In this document: positions 1 to 11,282 of the stretch, piece after piece | How positions within the stretch are numbered: the stretch's first letter is position 1 | Layout: the number at the start of each line of letters is the position of its first letter | Origin: Alopecurus myosuroides | Lineage: Eukaryota > Streptophyta > Magnoliopsida > Poales > Poaceae | Reading direction: 5' to 3' | NCBI GenBank assembly: GCA_028641055.1 | Contig: CM054058.1 | Location: forward strand, 88,857,927 to 88,921,926 | DNA length: 64,000 nucleotides | Program-made: the position numbers and the translations under genes | Notes under the pieces: generated by a model | Databases searched by the model: none | Seen by the model: only the letters and a program-made list of their open reading frames with translations | What the model was told of the DNA's origin: nothing

Positions 1-1
1 T

Positions 2-430
2 GGGCCTATTTTTGGTGGCATTATTGCTACATGTGTCGCAGCTGCTTTGCATGTTTCCATTGATCCTAATGATGAAATTATTGCTCCACATAGGCTTAAC
101 CTTGCTGCTATGAAATGCCATCAGTTTGTCACTTCTAACTCTACTAATGAACGTTTAGTATATAGAATTTTATATATGGATGGAGAAGAGCGGAAAGTTA
201 CTTTGCCGCAGCCTATTTTTTTTAAGATTGACAGGTCACCACGGTCACTCTCCAAGGAGTAGGTATACGAGCATCTAAGCACCATGGAGTTTTACCGACA
301 GAAGGAGAGGCGAGACGCGCCTCCCGAGGACCACAACACGCAGTACACCGGCGCATCCTCGAGCACATATCAGGAGGAGGCTTCCTCCTCGGCGTATTAC
401 GGGGGCGACACCTCTTGGGCCCCTTGGTGA
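2..430 (+). pseudogene. Athila-type env-position ORF, C-terminal part (copy A)
   Basis: One frame is readable from the window edge to a TGA at 428-430, broken by an in-frame TAG at 260-262. The protein runs from a hydrophobic, alanine/isoleucine-rich stretch through LNLAAMKCHQFVTSNS to a Q/E-rich tail ending in a serine-rich YTGASSSTYQEE segment and a terminal tryptophan. The same order of motifs is present in copy B (RLDLAAMKLHHFVTSDS, YPGASSSYQGGG), which identifies the family. It resembles the 'putative plant transposon protein' ORF carried between pol and the 3' LTR by Athila-group elements; its molecular function is unknown. The start lies upstream of the window. It is probably non-functional. 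Confidence 0.6.
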
Positions 431-1156
431 TTTATCTCCACTTAGGCCAAAAGTCTAAGCTTGGGGAGAGGTATACCGACATCAGACTCATTTAAATATC
501 ATGTTCGGTCGGTTCTTTGTATATCCATGTTTTCTTTTCTTTCATTTGTTTTAGTTTCTTTTAGTTTCTTTCGTTTGTTTTTCGTTTCTTTCTCTTTTTT
601 TGTTTTTATTGTTTTGTTTTCGCTTTCCAAAACACAAAAGACCAAAAATATTTCTGTTTTTTTTTCTCTATTTGTTTCTTTAGTTGGTTTGTTTTATTCT
701 TTAGTTGCGTTTTAATATTCAAAAAACCCTAAAATATTTTCTTTTGTTTGTTGTTTGCTTTCTTTTGTTCTTGTTACATTTTGAAAACCCAAAAATATTT
801 TTGCTTTGTTTGCTTGCTCTCTTTTTGTTCGTGCTTTAATTGAAAAACCCAAAAATATTTGTTGTTCTTCTTTGTTTTTGTAAAGTTTGTTGAAGAGTTC
901 AACAGTCGTCCGTGATTCCATTGGAGCTTGATTTTCATTATATATTATTCGAGCCACAAGTGAAGAGCGATAATGATGATCTACGACAATTCAAGTGTGG
1001 TGAGAGGCTGGTATGAATTCTATTTGCTTTCATTTTTGTACATCTGTCCATCTATGTGAGCATGCTTAGTTTGTTCGTATAAGATATATGTGACTTAATG
1101 GTTGCCTAATAGTTCGTGCTCTCTCATGTTTTGTTCCAATTTATTAATAGTAAATG
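431..1156 (+). other. 3' untranslated region of copy A with T-rich tract and ~60-bp repeats
   Basis: No coding sequence. The segment opens with a conserved block (GCTTGGGGAGAGGTATACCG near 469) that recurs in copy B near 36400. It then becomes a long T-rich tract. From about 718 to 897 there are three imperfect ~60-bp repeats, each starting with an AAAACCC(A/T)AAAATATTT core at about 723, 783 and 843. The strand is the transcript strand of the element. Copy B has about two such units, so repeat number varies between the copies. Confidence 0.65.
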
Positions 1157-1161
1157 ACATG

Positions 1162-2864
1162 TGATGCATGTAAAATGCATAGATGAATTTTGCATATTTT
1201 CACATGGTTTTCTATTACATATTGCATCATATAAGGGTATAATTCAATGTTTTATAGTATTTTGGGGTTAAATTACAAAGTCCCCCAACTTTTATGGAAT
1301 TAACCCTGCCTGTCAGAAGTCCCGTTTTCTATATTTTTGACGTTTCAGGGGGCAAACTTCCGCGAAATCACCTGAAAATCTGCGGGGGTCATTTTCTTGG
1401 AAGGAGAAGACTTGCGGGCGAAGGATCCACGAGAATTGGGCAAGGAGGCCCAAAAGAGGACCCTCCACGCGGCCAAATTCCTTGGTCGCGTGAGAGGCCC
1501 CCTTTTGGCCCCTGTGGCCCCAATTCCTTCCATCTTCGACTTACCGACTCCGTCTTGACCTAAAACCGACTATAAAAAGGGTCCCCCGTACCCTTACGGA
1601 GAGGAGCGCCGCCGAAACACCGAAACAAAGACCAGAAGTTCCAGATTGGAGGGGGAAAACTCCGGCGGGGCGCCGCCGGTATGATCTCCTACCCCTCCAA
1701 CGTCATCACCATCGACATCTCCATGAAGAGGGAGTAGTCCACCCTAGGGCTATGGGTTTGTGGAAGTAGCACTTGTATCTCTCTCTCTATGTGCTTCACT
1801 AATTAGATCTGTATGAGCTGCCTCACATGATTACGGGCACCGTTGTAATTCCTATGTGGTGGATCTTTTCTACGAGTTATTGAATCTGAGATTGCAATTG
1901 TTTCTCTTGAGTTATTTGAGTAGATGTATCTTATGTACCCCGTTCTTATTTGCTAGCTTTGATCAATCTAGTTCTTGAGAGCGTGTGTGGGGTGATGGGT
2001 GCATTAGTTGGAGTAACGGGGGGTGGCTAGTGCCGTGAAAGTGACAGAAGTTCAGCGATCCACTTAGGTTTTGTTAAACCTTTCTTAGTTACCTCACTAG
2101 GGATAAAAAGGAGTACCTTGTTACCGGGGATTTGAAGTGACACTAATCAATCTCCATGACTAGATCTAGCAAGTTCTTACTTCAACTTCATGTCACATTG
2201 CTTAAAGCTATACTCTGGTTTTTCCTTAATTATCGAGGTGTTATGATTTATTTCGCATCTTGGTGGAGTATAAGAGGGATCAATATGACCGTAGAGATCT
2301 CTATGATAGGACGTGATGCCCATATGAAAGTACTCAATGTTAAACATGTTATTGTAATCTCACATGTAATTCTTTATGTCCACCGTCTACCACTTTATTT
2401 GAGAGAATGCAAGTGTGAAACCATGAACCCCGGTCCTATTTTAATTATAAGAAAACACTCTAGTTACTTTGCTGCAATTTACTTTACTTGCACTTTACTT
2501 TACTTGCATCTCCAATTCGAATTTACATTATCTCCATCACCACTTGCATCACAAAAATACAAAAACAGTCCATTGCATATTTATTTTCTCATTTGAATTT
2601 AGTAGTAGATTTAATTATTGCACATTTACTTTCAGTTTTGCATTGCAATTTAGAAGTCTCACACCTTGTGCTTGACAACCACTTGGTGAGGTTGAGGGCA
2701 CAAAATTCTCTACTTGTTTGCAGGATCCTGGAGGAAGCTTGGAAGACAACTGCTGAAATACTGGCTCCCCAAGAGTTCGATATAAACCCTCGAGTCACCC
2801 TCGTGGGGAAGAAGGCTTGCCACTAGCTACATACTCTGCACTTGGAGTCTCAACCTAGCCATCA
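1162..2864 (+). repeat. N1 5' LTR
   Basis: It begins TGATGCATGTAAAATGC and ends CTAGCCATCA, giving the TG...CA ends of an LTR. It matches 18465-20175 almost throughout. It contains a GC-rich segment (1340-1700) and a TATA box, then an AT-rich R/U5 half. Short open frames inside it (for example 1294-1563) recur in the other LTR, but they have no protein-like features and are not annotated as genes. Confidence 0.9.
1571..1578 (+). promoter_or_regulatory. TATA box of N1 5' LTR
   Basis: TATAAAAA follows a GC-rich U3 and precedes a GC-rich transcribed leader. The same box is at 18874-18881 in the 3' LTR. This is the likely pol II promoter of the element. Confidence 0.65.
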
Positions 2865-2874
2865 AGCGTTTTTC

Positions 2875-2892
2875 TGGCGCCGTTGCCGGGGA
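2875..2892 (+). promoter_or_regulatory. N1 primer binding site
   Basis: TGGCGCCGTTGCCGGGGA starts 10 bases after the 5' LTR. This is the primer binding site characteristic of Athila-group gypsy elements and fixes the orientation as plus. Confidence 0.85.
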
Positions 2893-3224
2893 GCCATAGG
2901 TGAAGGAGTTGTCCAAGGGAGCTCACAAGAAGTCTTCATCACCAACAAGGTGTGCAAACACCTATGCTTGGGGAGGTTGCACCTACGTGAGTACCGTCCT
3001 TTCTATCTCCACCTTCTTTCAATTAGATTGTTTTGTTTCTTGTCTTGTTTTTGTTTTTGTTTTGTTTTTGTTCTTGTTTTTGTTTTGTCTTGCATATTTT
3101 ATTTTAGTTTGAATTTTACTTTTGCATTTAGTTATCTAGTTTATTTTAGTATTTCGAATTTGCCTAGTTACTTTACTTTTCAGTTTTGCATAAAAAATTA
3201 AAAACTACATAAAAAACTGTTAAA

Positions 3225-4483
3225 ATGGGTGATAGAACTAAATTAAGTGACTACACAAATACACCCAATGACCAATTCATTGCTAGGCCAATTACTACAC
3301 CTGAAATACAAGCTGAAAGCTACTAAGTAAGTCCTAGTTTATTGAATTTAATTACTAGAGAGCAATTTGGTGGTAGTGCTATGGAGGATGCCTCTATGCA
3401 TCTTAATGATTTCATGGAAATATGTGATATGCAAAAATTTAAAAATGTGGAAAGTAGTGTTTTAAAACTGAAATTATTTCCTTTTTCACTTAGAGGAAAG
3501 GCTAAAGAATGGTTACTTTCACTACCTACAGCTAGTATAAATTCTTGGGATGATTTAAAAGAAGCTTTCATTAAGAAATATTATCCTCCCGTTAAAATTT
3601 TGCAAAATAGGAATAATATCCTCTCATTTAGGCAAATGATAATGAACATGTAGCCATGGCATGGGATAGAATTAAATTAATGCTTAGAACATGCCCATCA
3701 CATGTAGTAAATGAATGGACCATACTACACTCTTTTTATAATGGTCTAAACTACATGTTTAGAAATATACTTGATTCTGCTGCTGGAGGTGCCTTTATGA
3801 GTAAAACTGTAGGTGAGGCTAAGAGCATATTAGAAAGCATATTGCAAAATTATAGTCAATGGAATACTGAAAGAGCACCCAATCCCACTAAGAAAATAAA
3901 CTCAATTGAAGAAACCAATGATTTGTCTTCTAAAATAGACACTATTCTTGCTTTTATTAATAAATAAAATATGGAGAATGTGCCTTTGCAGGAGCTAGCT
4001 GGTAGTAATTCTGAAAGTGTGGATGTTAATTTTGTTAGGAATTATGGTAGCAATGGTTTTGGTAATGCTTACAATTCATATAGTAAACCTCCTTATGTGC
4101 CAAATAAACCTTTTGTTCCATATCCTAATGCTAATGAAAATAAGTGGAAGCCTTCTAGTGAAATTTCTGAATCTAATAAATTGCTTATGGAACAAGTTGC
4201 TAGTCACAATGCTATGATACATGAGTTAAATAAGTCTATTGCATCCATTAGTAGTGATATTATAGGATTGCAACTTCAATCTTCGAATTTAGATAAATCA
4301 TTGTCAAAATTAGCTGATAATCAAGCAACTCTATTAAGCATGTCAGCAGGAAAGCCACAAGCACAACCTAGTGTAGGAATGAATTCTATTACTATTGTTG
4401 CTCCTATTATTGAAAATATTGATCATATTGCTGAGAATACAAGTGAGCATGTCCCTACTAGCTTAGAAGAAACTTTGAATTAA
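3225..4483 (+). pseudogene. gag: N1 gag, broken
   Basis: The likely start is ATG 3225 (MGDRTKLSDYTN), about 360 bases after the LTR. The core is a Retrotrans_gag domain, recognised by LFPFSLRGKAKEWL followed by SWDDLKEAFIKKYYP at about residues 85-125. Further on are CPSHVVNEWTILHSFYNGL and AGGAFMSKT, both typical of Athila-type gag. The C-terminal third is asparagine- and serine-rich with a helical segment (residues about 300-380). Breaks: TAA at 3324-3326, a frame change at about 3632-3655 ending in TAG 3651-3653, and TAA at 3965-3967 and 4481-4483. Gag would form the particle in the cytoplasm, but this copy cannot make a full protein. No zinc knuckle is visible, as is usual for the group. 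Confidence 0.85.
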
Positions 4484-4486
4484 ATA

Positions 4487-5238
4487 GTGAAGTACCCTGA
4501 ATATTTACTTCCATATATGTCTTATCTTGCTAGCAAAGATGAAATTAGTCCTCATGAATCAAGCATGCTAGCTAAATTAGAGAGTAAAGTAGAGGAAATT
4601 ATGATGCTTACTGAAATTAAGGATCCATTGCTTGATTTAGAAAAAATTAGCTTGCAAGAACTTATTGCTACTCTACAAAATTTTTCTTGTGATCCCACTA
4701 TAAATGTTAATCAACCTGGCTTTGGATCTTATATTGCTAATCATGTCTTGCAAGAAAAAATTGCTAGGTACAAGAATGAGGCCATGATACCTCCTAAGCT
4801 TGGGGGTTCATGGATCCCCAAGGTGCTAGTTTCAATTGGAAAAGAAATTCACCATGCTATGTTAGATCTAGGTTCTAGTGTATCGGTACTCTCTAAAGAA
4901 TTATATGAATTGCTAGAACTAGAAAATTTAGAAAAATGCTCAAGTGAATTTGTCCTTGCTGATAACTCTACTAAACATGCTGTAGGACAAGTAAAAGATG
5001 TTATGATTGAATTGCACATGACTTTCGTACCCGTTGATTTCATTATTATGGATATGGGGGATAAATCCCCTAGTCCTATTATTTTGGGTAGACCTTTTCT
5101 TCGTATTACAGGTGCAATCATAGACTCAAAGGAAGGAATGTCAAGTTTCAGTTCCCTCACAAGAAAAGCATGGAGCACTTCCCAAGTAAGAGGGGCACGC
5201 TGAAGAACAAGCTCCCTCATGAGCTTTATCCCTCTTGA
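4487..5238 (+). pseudogene. N1 retroviral-type aspartic protease, frameshifted near its end
   Basis: This continues the gag reading frame directly after the 4481-4483 stop. The protease domain covers about residues 110-220 of the segment. The active site reads LDLGSSVSVLS, the D-L-G-(A/S)-S form usual in Athila-lineage proteases, and the flap/C-terminal motif is IILGRPFL followed by AIIDSKEG. A frame change near 5139 sends the annotated frame to a stop at 5203. The other frame continues with a lysine-rich tail (HKKSMEHFP) to TGA 5236-5238. No reverse transcriptase follows. The domain would process the gag precursor. This copy is inactive as written. Confidence 0.85.
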
Positions 5239-5393
5239 TTATCAAGTAAGTAAAGCCTAGCTATATGGCTATAAAGAAAGCGCTTTACGGGAGGCAACCC
5301 GGTTGTTTTTGTTTGGATTTTCCTAGTGTCCTATTGCTGTCTCAAGAGATTAGTTTTTTTTTTTAATTCTGGAGTTTTCAATAAAGAGTCAAG
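5239..5393 (+). other. N1 post-protease spacer up to the N2 insertion
   Basis: This is non-coding. It carries GCGCTTTACGGGAGGCAACC at about 5280-5299, a block that commonly follows the coding region in Triticeae Athila-like elements. A poly-T run follows at 5353-5364. The last five bases (TCAAG, 5389-5393) are the N2 target duplication. Confidence 0.6.
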
Positions 5394-6972
5394 TGTAACA
5401 TCCCAAGTCTGAAAAATAGCCATTAGAATGTTTGCTCTCTGTTATTTTATGTTTTGCATCATGGCATCATGTTGATTGCATTTGTTTTGTTTGTTTTCCA
5501 TTTGTTATTCTCTGTTTTGTTTTGTTTTCCAACTGTTTTCATTTGTTTTCCTTTGTTTTCTATTTGAATTTCAAACCAAAATTCAACCTTTGTTTCATCC
5601 TTGTGATGTTACAATTTCCAAAATGTTATTTCAAATAAAAACAACCAAATTGTTTTCTTTTATTCCATAACGATCACTTATCAAATTGTTGGTTTTATTC
5701 AATCAATTAAATTCCAAATCCCCTTCAAATTCAAATTAAATGCATCAAATAGAACCACTTTGAACTTATGAACAGTATCTAATCAAATCAACTACTCTAA
5801 TCAAATTTAACATAGGGTTACCCTATTAAAATCGTTGTTTTCCATATTAATCAATTAATTTCAAATTGGTTTCAAATTCAAAGCAAATCATCAACAACAC
5901 CTCATTTGGAAATTATAAAAATACCAAACCATTCTAATGTTTTAATCCACTTAATAATAGGGGTCACCCTAATAAAAACCCTGTTTTCAATATTAATTCA
6001 TAAATTAACAAATTCTTCCAATTCAAACCATTTTGCAAAACAGCAACAAAAATTGATTTTTGCCAAAAACTTAAGTTGTAAAGTGGTAGATATTGGGCTA
6101 ACAACCTCACATGAATTTTTCCAGATTTTTATCAACTCTAATACCATCTTCTTCTTCCATTTCTGTTTTGCTACAAAAAAAAATATAACAGAATGAATTA
6201 TTAAAAAGAAAACCAGAGGAGAGATAGCACCAGGCCCACCCCTTTCCCCCTTTGGCCCAACTCACTTCTAGCCCAATACCTCTTCCTGTTTTCCTTCTTC
6301 CTCCTGCTATCGTCATGTTGGTACGAACCACCCCATCACCACCCATCGTCCCCGAGCTCAATCAGACGGCCTCACGAGTACCCTCCTCCCTCTTTTAATC
6401 CCCACCGAGACCACCTCGTGAACCCTAGCTTCCCCTCCATCCTCTCCCGGTTCCTCCAGCGCCGACATCATCCTTTCTCCCCTCTATCTGTTCTTGCCCA
6501 TCACAGCATAACAGGTACAGACCATCTCCCGCTAGCTCCTCGTCGCCTGTCGCCATGAACCCTGTTGACCTCACCCGGGTGCAAAAATGGAACCACACCG
6601 TCGCGCCATCCACCTCCCCGAGGTGAGCTTCACCCGCTGGACACCTCTCCCTTCCCCCTCTTGCTCCGTGTCCTCGCTGTCGTGGTGCTGTCCGCCATGG
6701 ACGCCGAGAAAAGAAACTCCGGGTTGCAACCGTGAGCCATGCTCCCGTCCCCTGCACCCCACACCGCACGTGTGTGCATCGCACCATGCTCCACTCTGCA
6801 CACACGCATGGCTTCACCTCGACCTCGATCACGCGCCATGAGCCAGCAAGCTGCTACCGATCTCCTGTTTCTTTTTACATCGGAACCTGAATGTCTGAAT
6901 CTCGAGTTCAGTTTCGGCGCGAGCAAACACTTGATCCTCTGTACGCACCTTATGTCATCACTAGTTGCACAG

Positions 6973-7025
6973 TAGTGCAGTGGCCTCGTTCCCTGGGTTG
7001 CACTGAGGGATCCCGAGTTCAATCC
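6973..7025 (+). promoter_or_regulatory. tRNA-like A and B boxes in N2 5' LTR
   Basis: TAGTGCAGTGG at 6973-6983 resembles a pol III A box and GAGTTCAATCC at 7015-7025 resembles a B box, with tRNA-like spacing of about 40 bases. The same pair lies at 12852-12862 and 12894-12904 in the 3' LTR. This may be a fossil SINE or tRNA-related insert; activity is not shown. Confidence 0.4.
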
Positions 7026-7220
7026 CCAACCTTGGCGATAAATTCTGTTGCTTTTTTGTTGTTCTGTTACACAGCGTATCTGCTGCTCCCGTCCGCAGCA
7101 TTGTTCTGAATCTTGATTCAGTTAACAAACGCCCGCACCACCACCTCTTACCCCCCCGAGATCCCCTTCTCACCAACAAACAGCACACTACCCTACTGGC
7201 AACACACCCTTGTGCTCACA

Positions 7221-7250
7221 GTGAGGTTGTGGGTTCGATCCCCCACCCTC
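7221..7250 (+). promoter_or_regulatory. Second B-box-like T-arm sequence in N2 5' LTR
   Basis: GTGGGTTCGATCCCCCAC at about 7229-7246 matches the B-box consensus GGTTCGANNCC and can pair like a T-arm. The counterpart is 13110-13120 in the 3' LTR. No complete cloverleaf can be drawn, so it is not a tRNA gene. Confidence 0.4.
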
Positions 7251-7399
7251 GGGATTAAACCCAAACTTTTTTATCTTTTATGTTCAAGGCCAAAACAAGT
7301 TTCTTATCACCAACCAGTCCCTGTAACTTATTTCTAACCCTGCAAAAATTATTTCTAAGTCCCTAGATCCATGAAAATGGCAGATTTGCACCAAATGTT

Positions 7400-8225
7400 C
7401 TAAAATGCATAAGTAATTCATCCCAACTCCAATTTTGACTTTTTAAATATGTTTTCTGTCCCAAATTAAATGTTCTATCCAAATATAAAATTTGTTTACT
7501 GTTTTGAATATTTTAAATTGGTGCAATATTTGAAAACTGGTCAAATTCACTTAAACTTGCAAAATTCATAACTTGAGCATAAAAATTCCAAATTCCACAA
7601 ACTAAATATGTTTTCCAATCAACTTTTCATGTACTTTCCAAATATAAATTTTGTTTGCTGTTTTGAATAATTTAAATTGCTGAAAACAACTGTTTCTTGT
7701 TTATTGCATTTAAAATTGCCAAAATAATAACTTGCTCATTTTAAATCCAATTTCAACAAATGAAATATGTTTTCCATGCAAAATTAAACCACCTTTTCAA
7801 ATATAAAATTTGTTTCATGTTTTGAATAATTAAAATTGGTTAAATGACTTAAATCTTGTTTAATTCATTTAATATTGTTAAATTTATAACTTGCTCAAAA
7901 CAAATTCTTTTGGGACATATAAAATATATTTTTCCAACCATAAAAGCATAACCTTTTCAAATATGAAGTTCACTCAATGGTTTGAACAAATAAAAATTCA
8001 AATAAGTTCATGTTTGAATTAAATTAATTTAATTCTTGCTTAAACTTGTTTAATTCCTAAATACTTTATTTGAAATCCTTTTTCAACAAGTGAAACATGT
8101 ATTCCAACTAAAATCTTGTTTTCTTTTCAAATATAAACTTTGTTATCTATTTTGAACAATTAAAATTGGTGAAAACAACAAATGCTTGTGTGACACCTTT
8201 AAGAAACCAAAATTTCTTAACTTAA
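7400..8225 (+). repeat. ~160-bp degenerate tandem repeats inside N2 5' LTR
   Basis: The core CAAATAT(A/G)AA..TTTG..GTTTTGAA(T/C)AA recurs at 7480, 7639, 7798, 7958 and 8128. The spacings are 159, 159, 160 and 170. Between cores the order is conserved: an ATAACTTG block, then CAACAA(A/G)TGAAA, then TTTTCCAA. The array is AT-rich and has no coding potential. The 3' LTR carries the equivalent array at about 13280-14105. Confidence 0.7.
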
Positions 8226-10399
8226 TAAATGAATTTCCAAACTTGGTCAACCTTATTTCCAATTGCTTCTATTGTTGTTATTTTGTTGTTTTCCTCGTCC
8301 ATGCATCATGCTAATTCACTTACACAATTTGATTAGTTGTAAAACAATTAATTCAACCATAATCCATGGGCTTTTCATATGCAATCCAATTGCATGTGGG
8401 TCCATTTAATCATGTTGCTATCTTGTCAACTAGTTTATTTTGATGCATCAATTAAATGGTCATGCATCATCCCATGTTTGTGCACTATGCCATGATATCG
8501 ATTGTCTACCTTTTCTGCCTTGCCTGTTTGCTTCTTCCCGGATACACGACGACGTTGAGACCGACGATACTTAAGACATCCCTTCTAAGGAGTTAGCTCA
8601 GTACCAGGCTACTGGGTTTGCAGGCAAGTTATCACTCACATGAACCATCGTGTTCCTTTCAACATTGGTTACCGATACTTTCCGTTGTCTATTATGCTAG
8701 CCCTAGTAATAGTTGTTTCTGTTACGAACCTATCACATGAATCCCTTAACCTTGATATTGCCTCACCTCCACTCCTATCACCCCTTTGGTTGAGCCAGTG
8801 TCTTACTAGCATGCTTAGGTTGTTTTGCTCGAGTCTGTTACCCGTTACTTTCTGTTACTATTTCTATTATGTTCTGGGGGCTCGATGTTTAATCAATCAA
8901 TCAATCATGCTAATGTTATTGTTAAATAATAAGTTGATGATAAGGCACCGGCAGGAGGCCCTGTGTGGTTTTGAGGCCTGCTAGTGTCGACCCTAATAGG
9001 AAAAGGGTCTTGTCTACTGATCCATGATGAGCGCACTAACCGCATGTGGGAAGCGAGTATGGGCGCCCCCCTCAATTTGATTCGATTCGCATCTCGTCCA
9101 AATCGCCTAATTTAGTTCGTGTTTTCCATTTGCCGCATGCATGTTTTTGCGAGCCCAGGGCCAGGGTGGAACTTTTGTAGTCGGCATATAGGGGGACACG
9201 TTCTTAGAGTGCTATGAGGGTCCATTTTCTTCTGGGCTCGATTAGCCGTGCGCCCAAGGTTCTTTGGGCTTGATGCGAAGAAGAGTCGAGTTGTGTTGAG
9301 TGCCCCGCTTGGTGGAAGGGCCTTTCCATCTGGCGGGTTATTCATGCGTGTACGGCCAAATTGGTGCAACCCTGCAGGGAAAATCTTCTCGAGAAGCCGT
9401 GTTTTCCGCGGTTATGGATTACTTGGTGAAAGTACTGGCTAACAAGTACTCAGGACAACTTAAACCTAATGATTAACAACCTTTTCACCCAATGATTAAC
9501 AACTTGACTAGTAATAGGCTCATTGACACAATAATCTGAACCATCATTAAGTCAACTGTGTGAGTTATCCTCGGATTGCTTCTTTGGATAAGGGGCGAGA
9601 TCCAGGATGGGTTTGTTTGAAGTTATCTTTCAGTTGGTTACAATCCTCGATCTTATCTCCTTTCTGTTAGCCGGAAGTGGTAGAATCTCTGTAGTTGGTT
9701 AGCACAGCCAGTTGCAGCATCTTTTATGTCCCCTCTCTTCCGTTGAACCCAAGGCATCTGTGCTTGGTGTTGACGGGTTACACTTTGGTGAACTGTGAGT
9801 CTTGCTTGCCAGTACGTTTATGTACTGACCCCTTTGGGGCTGTGGTTTCCGCAGACCTACGTTTCCGAGGATCTACATGGTGGCTACTACGTGGAGTATG
9901 ACGAGACTGCTGACGAGTAGATAGCGGACCCGGGCAGGATCCGAGACTTCGTGGATGGGCTCCGTCTTTTCGTTTCCGGCCTCTTAGGCCTATTTGGTTC
10001 TTGTCTGTACTCAGACATGTTGAATGCTTCCGCTGTATGGTACTGATGTATTGTTGGGACATGTGTCCTCTGGATGATGGTATCTGCTATTCTCTGCCTT
10101 AGTGAAGGCTATTTGCAACCTTATTTCAATCTTTTGTGTCTTAGAGATATGTTGTGATTATCATTCGTTTAACGCTGTTGACGTACCATGTGTGATTGGT
10201 ATGAAGTACGTCGACAGTAGTGCCTTTGATCTCTAGTGGATAGTTTACATCGACGATGGAATAGCAGGGCTTGTGTTGTCGCGCATAAGCGCAGGCCTAC
10301 CAGGAAGCTGGGACGTGGGAGCATTTATGCCCTATAATCCAAGCATCTGCTATCCAGTTCGGCCCGATTAGTATCCCCTAGAAGTCAGGGTGCGACAAA

Positions 10400-10411
10400 T
10401 GGTATCAGAGC
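10400..10411 (+). promoter_or_regulatory. N2 primer binding site (initiator tRNA-Met)
   Basis: TGGTATCAGAGC, complementary to the 3' end of initiator methionine tRNA, starts two bases after the left LTR. It sets both the LTR boundary and the plus orientation. Confidence 0.9.
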
Positions 10412-10711
10412 ATGTCTGCCTGTAGGATCCCTTTTTACTGGTCGCAGTTGAGTCTAGAAACTATTTTGTAGCTATATAGGAAAAAGGAAACGTGAGAGTA
10501 GGAATTCTGTTCTTTTTCTTCTTTTCCCCACCCTCCCTCCCTTTTCTGGTAAGGAAGTGCAACGTTGATTTTTCCCTTCTCATCTAAACTTTCAAGTTAG
10601 GATTTCACGTGTTTTGGGTTCTGCGTAGTACCTCAGGAGTTTTGTGCTCGTTTTCCCCGGTGTTGCTTCAATATCCTGTTCTTTTAAAGAACCTTTTCGT
10701 CCGTTGAAATC

Positions 10712-11220
10712 TTGTTGTTGTTTTCCACTTCAAATCTTCTACCGGCGTCTAATCAAAACTTCCTCGCAAACTCTTATCCAGCTAAAGTGTTATTTGATAC
10801 CGGAGCATCACATTCTTTTGTGTCAAAGATCTTTTCCACAACATACAACCTAATTCTGGTTCCACTAAGCAATCGAATCACCGTTCACTCTCCGGGATCT
10901 CAAATGTTGACTTCCAAGTTCAGTCACAGAAATCAAATTCTTATCGGAGGCCACATATTCCTTGCTTCTCTCATACTACTTGGAAATTCTGACATTGATG
11001 TCATTCTTGGTTGGATTGATGTCAATAACTCTGTTCCACCATTCTAGCCAGATAATCTATTCTCCAAATGAATCAAGTTCCATTCAACTATACACCCTTG
11101 GTACAAAAACCTCTTCCTTCAATTGAAAATGTTCCGGTGGTTTGCTAATTCCCTGACGTCTATCCAATGTGCACGATGTGTTTCACGTGTCACAGCTCAA
11201 GAGGATCTACGCAAGAAGTA
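10712..11220 (+). pseudogene. N2 internal remnant: protease, pre-RT and integrase-tail fragments of a Tekay/Del-type polyprotein
   Basis: The frame at 10712-11047 contains an aspartic-protease core: AKVLFDTGASHSFVSKIF with the D-T-G-A active site at about residues 32-35, and a DVILG motif near the end. After a stop at 11045-11047, the short block FPDVYP (about 11149-11166) matches the linker that precedes reverse transcriptase in Tekay/Del elements. Immediately after it, in another frame, HDVFHVSQLKR (11172-11204) matches the extreme C-terminal end of integrase. The whole RT, RNase H and integrase core is therefore missing between adjacent blocks. Stops and frame changes make the remnant non-coding. 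Confidence 0.75.
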
Positions 11221-11264
11221 TCCGGACCTTTTCTTTTCTCAGTAGGAATCTCGGGGCGCGATTC

Positions 11265-11282
11265 CTTCAAGGGGGGGCGTTT
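11265..11282 (+). promoter_or_regulatory. N2 polypurine tract
   Basis: CTTCAAGGGGGGGCGTTT lies directly before the 3' LTR, in the position and style of Tekay-type polypurine tracts. Confidence 0.75.

Larger units (their letters stand above)
5394..10397 (+). repeat. N2 5' LTR (5.0 kb)
   Basis: It begins TGTAACATCCCAAGTC and ends GGGTGCGACA. From the left it holds a T-rich start, a C-rich block (6220-6860), two pol III-like modules (6973-7025 and around 7232), an AT-rich ~160-bp repeat array (7400-8225), then a mixed-composition region to the end. A 10-bp segment near 6336-6345 is missing from the other LTR; otherwise only scattered single-base differences are seen. Open frames inside it recur in both LTRs, have no protein motifs and are not called. 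Confidence 0.9.

Noticed and set aside
1294..1563. 89-codon open frame in N1 LTR (and copy at 18597-18866)
   Set aside because: It lies across the LTR GC block upstream of the TATA box, has no protein motif, and its repetition simply reflects LTR duplication.
6425..7022. Overlapping open frames on both strands of the N2 LTR C-rich block
   Set aside because: Frames exist on both strands because of high GC and low stop density; no start context or motif favours any of them.
7221..7250. tRNA gene suggested by GGGTTCGATCCCCC
   Set aside because: Only the T-arm/B box is convincing; no acceptor stem, D-arm and anticodon arm fit around it.
8640..8984. 114-codon hydrophobic open frame in N2 LTR (copy at 14516-14860)
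   Set aside because: It is inside the LTR, T-rich codons give an apparent membrane protein, and no conserved motif is seen.
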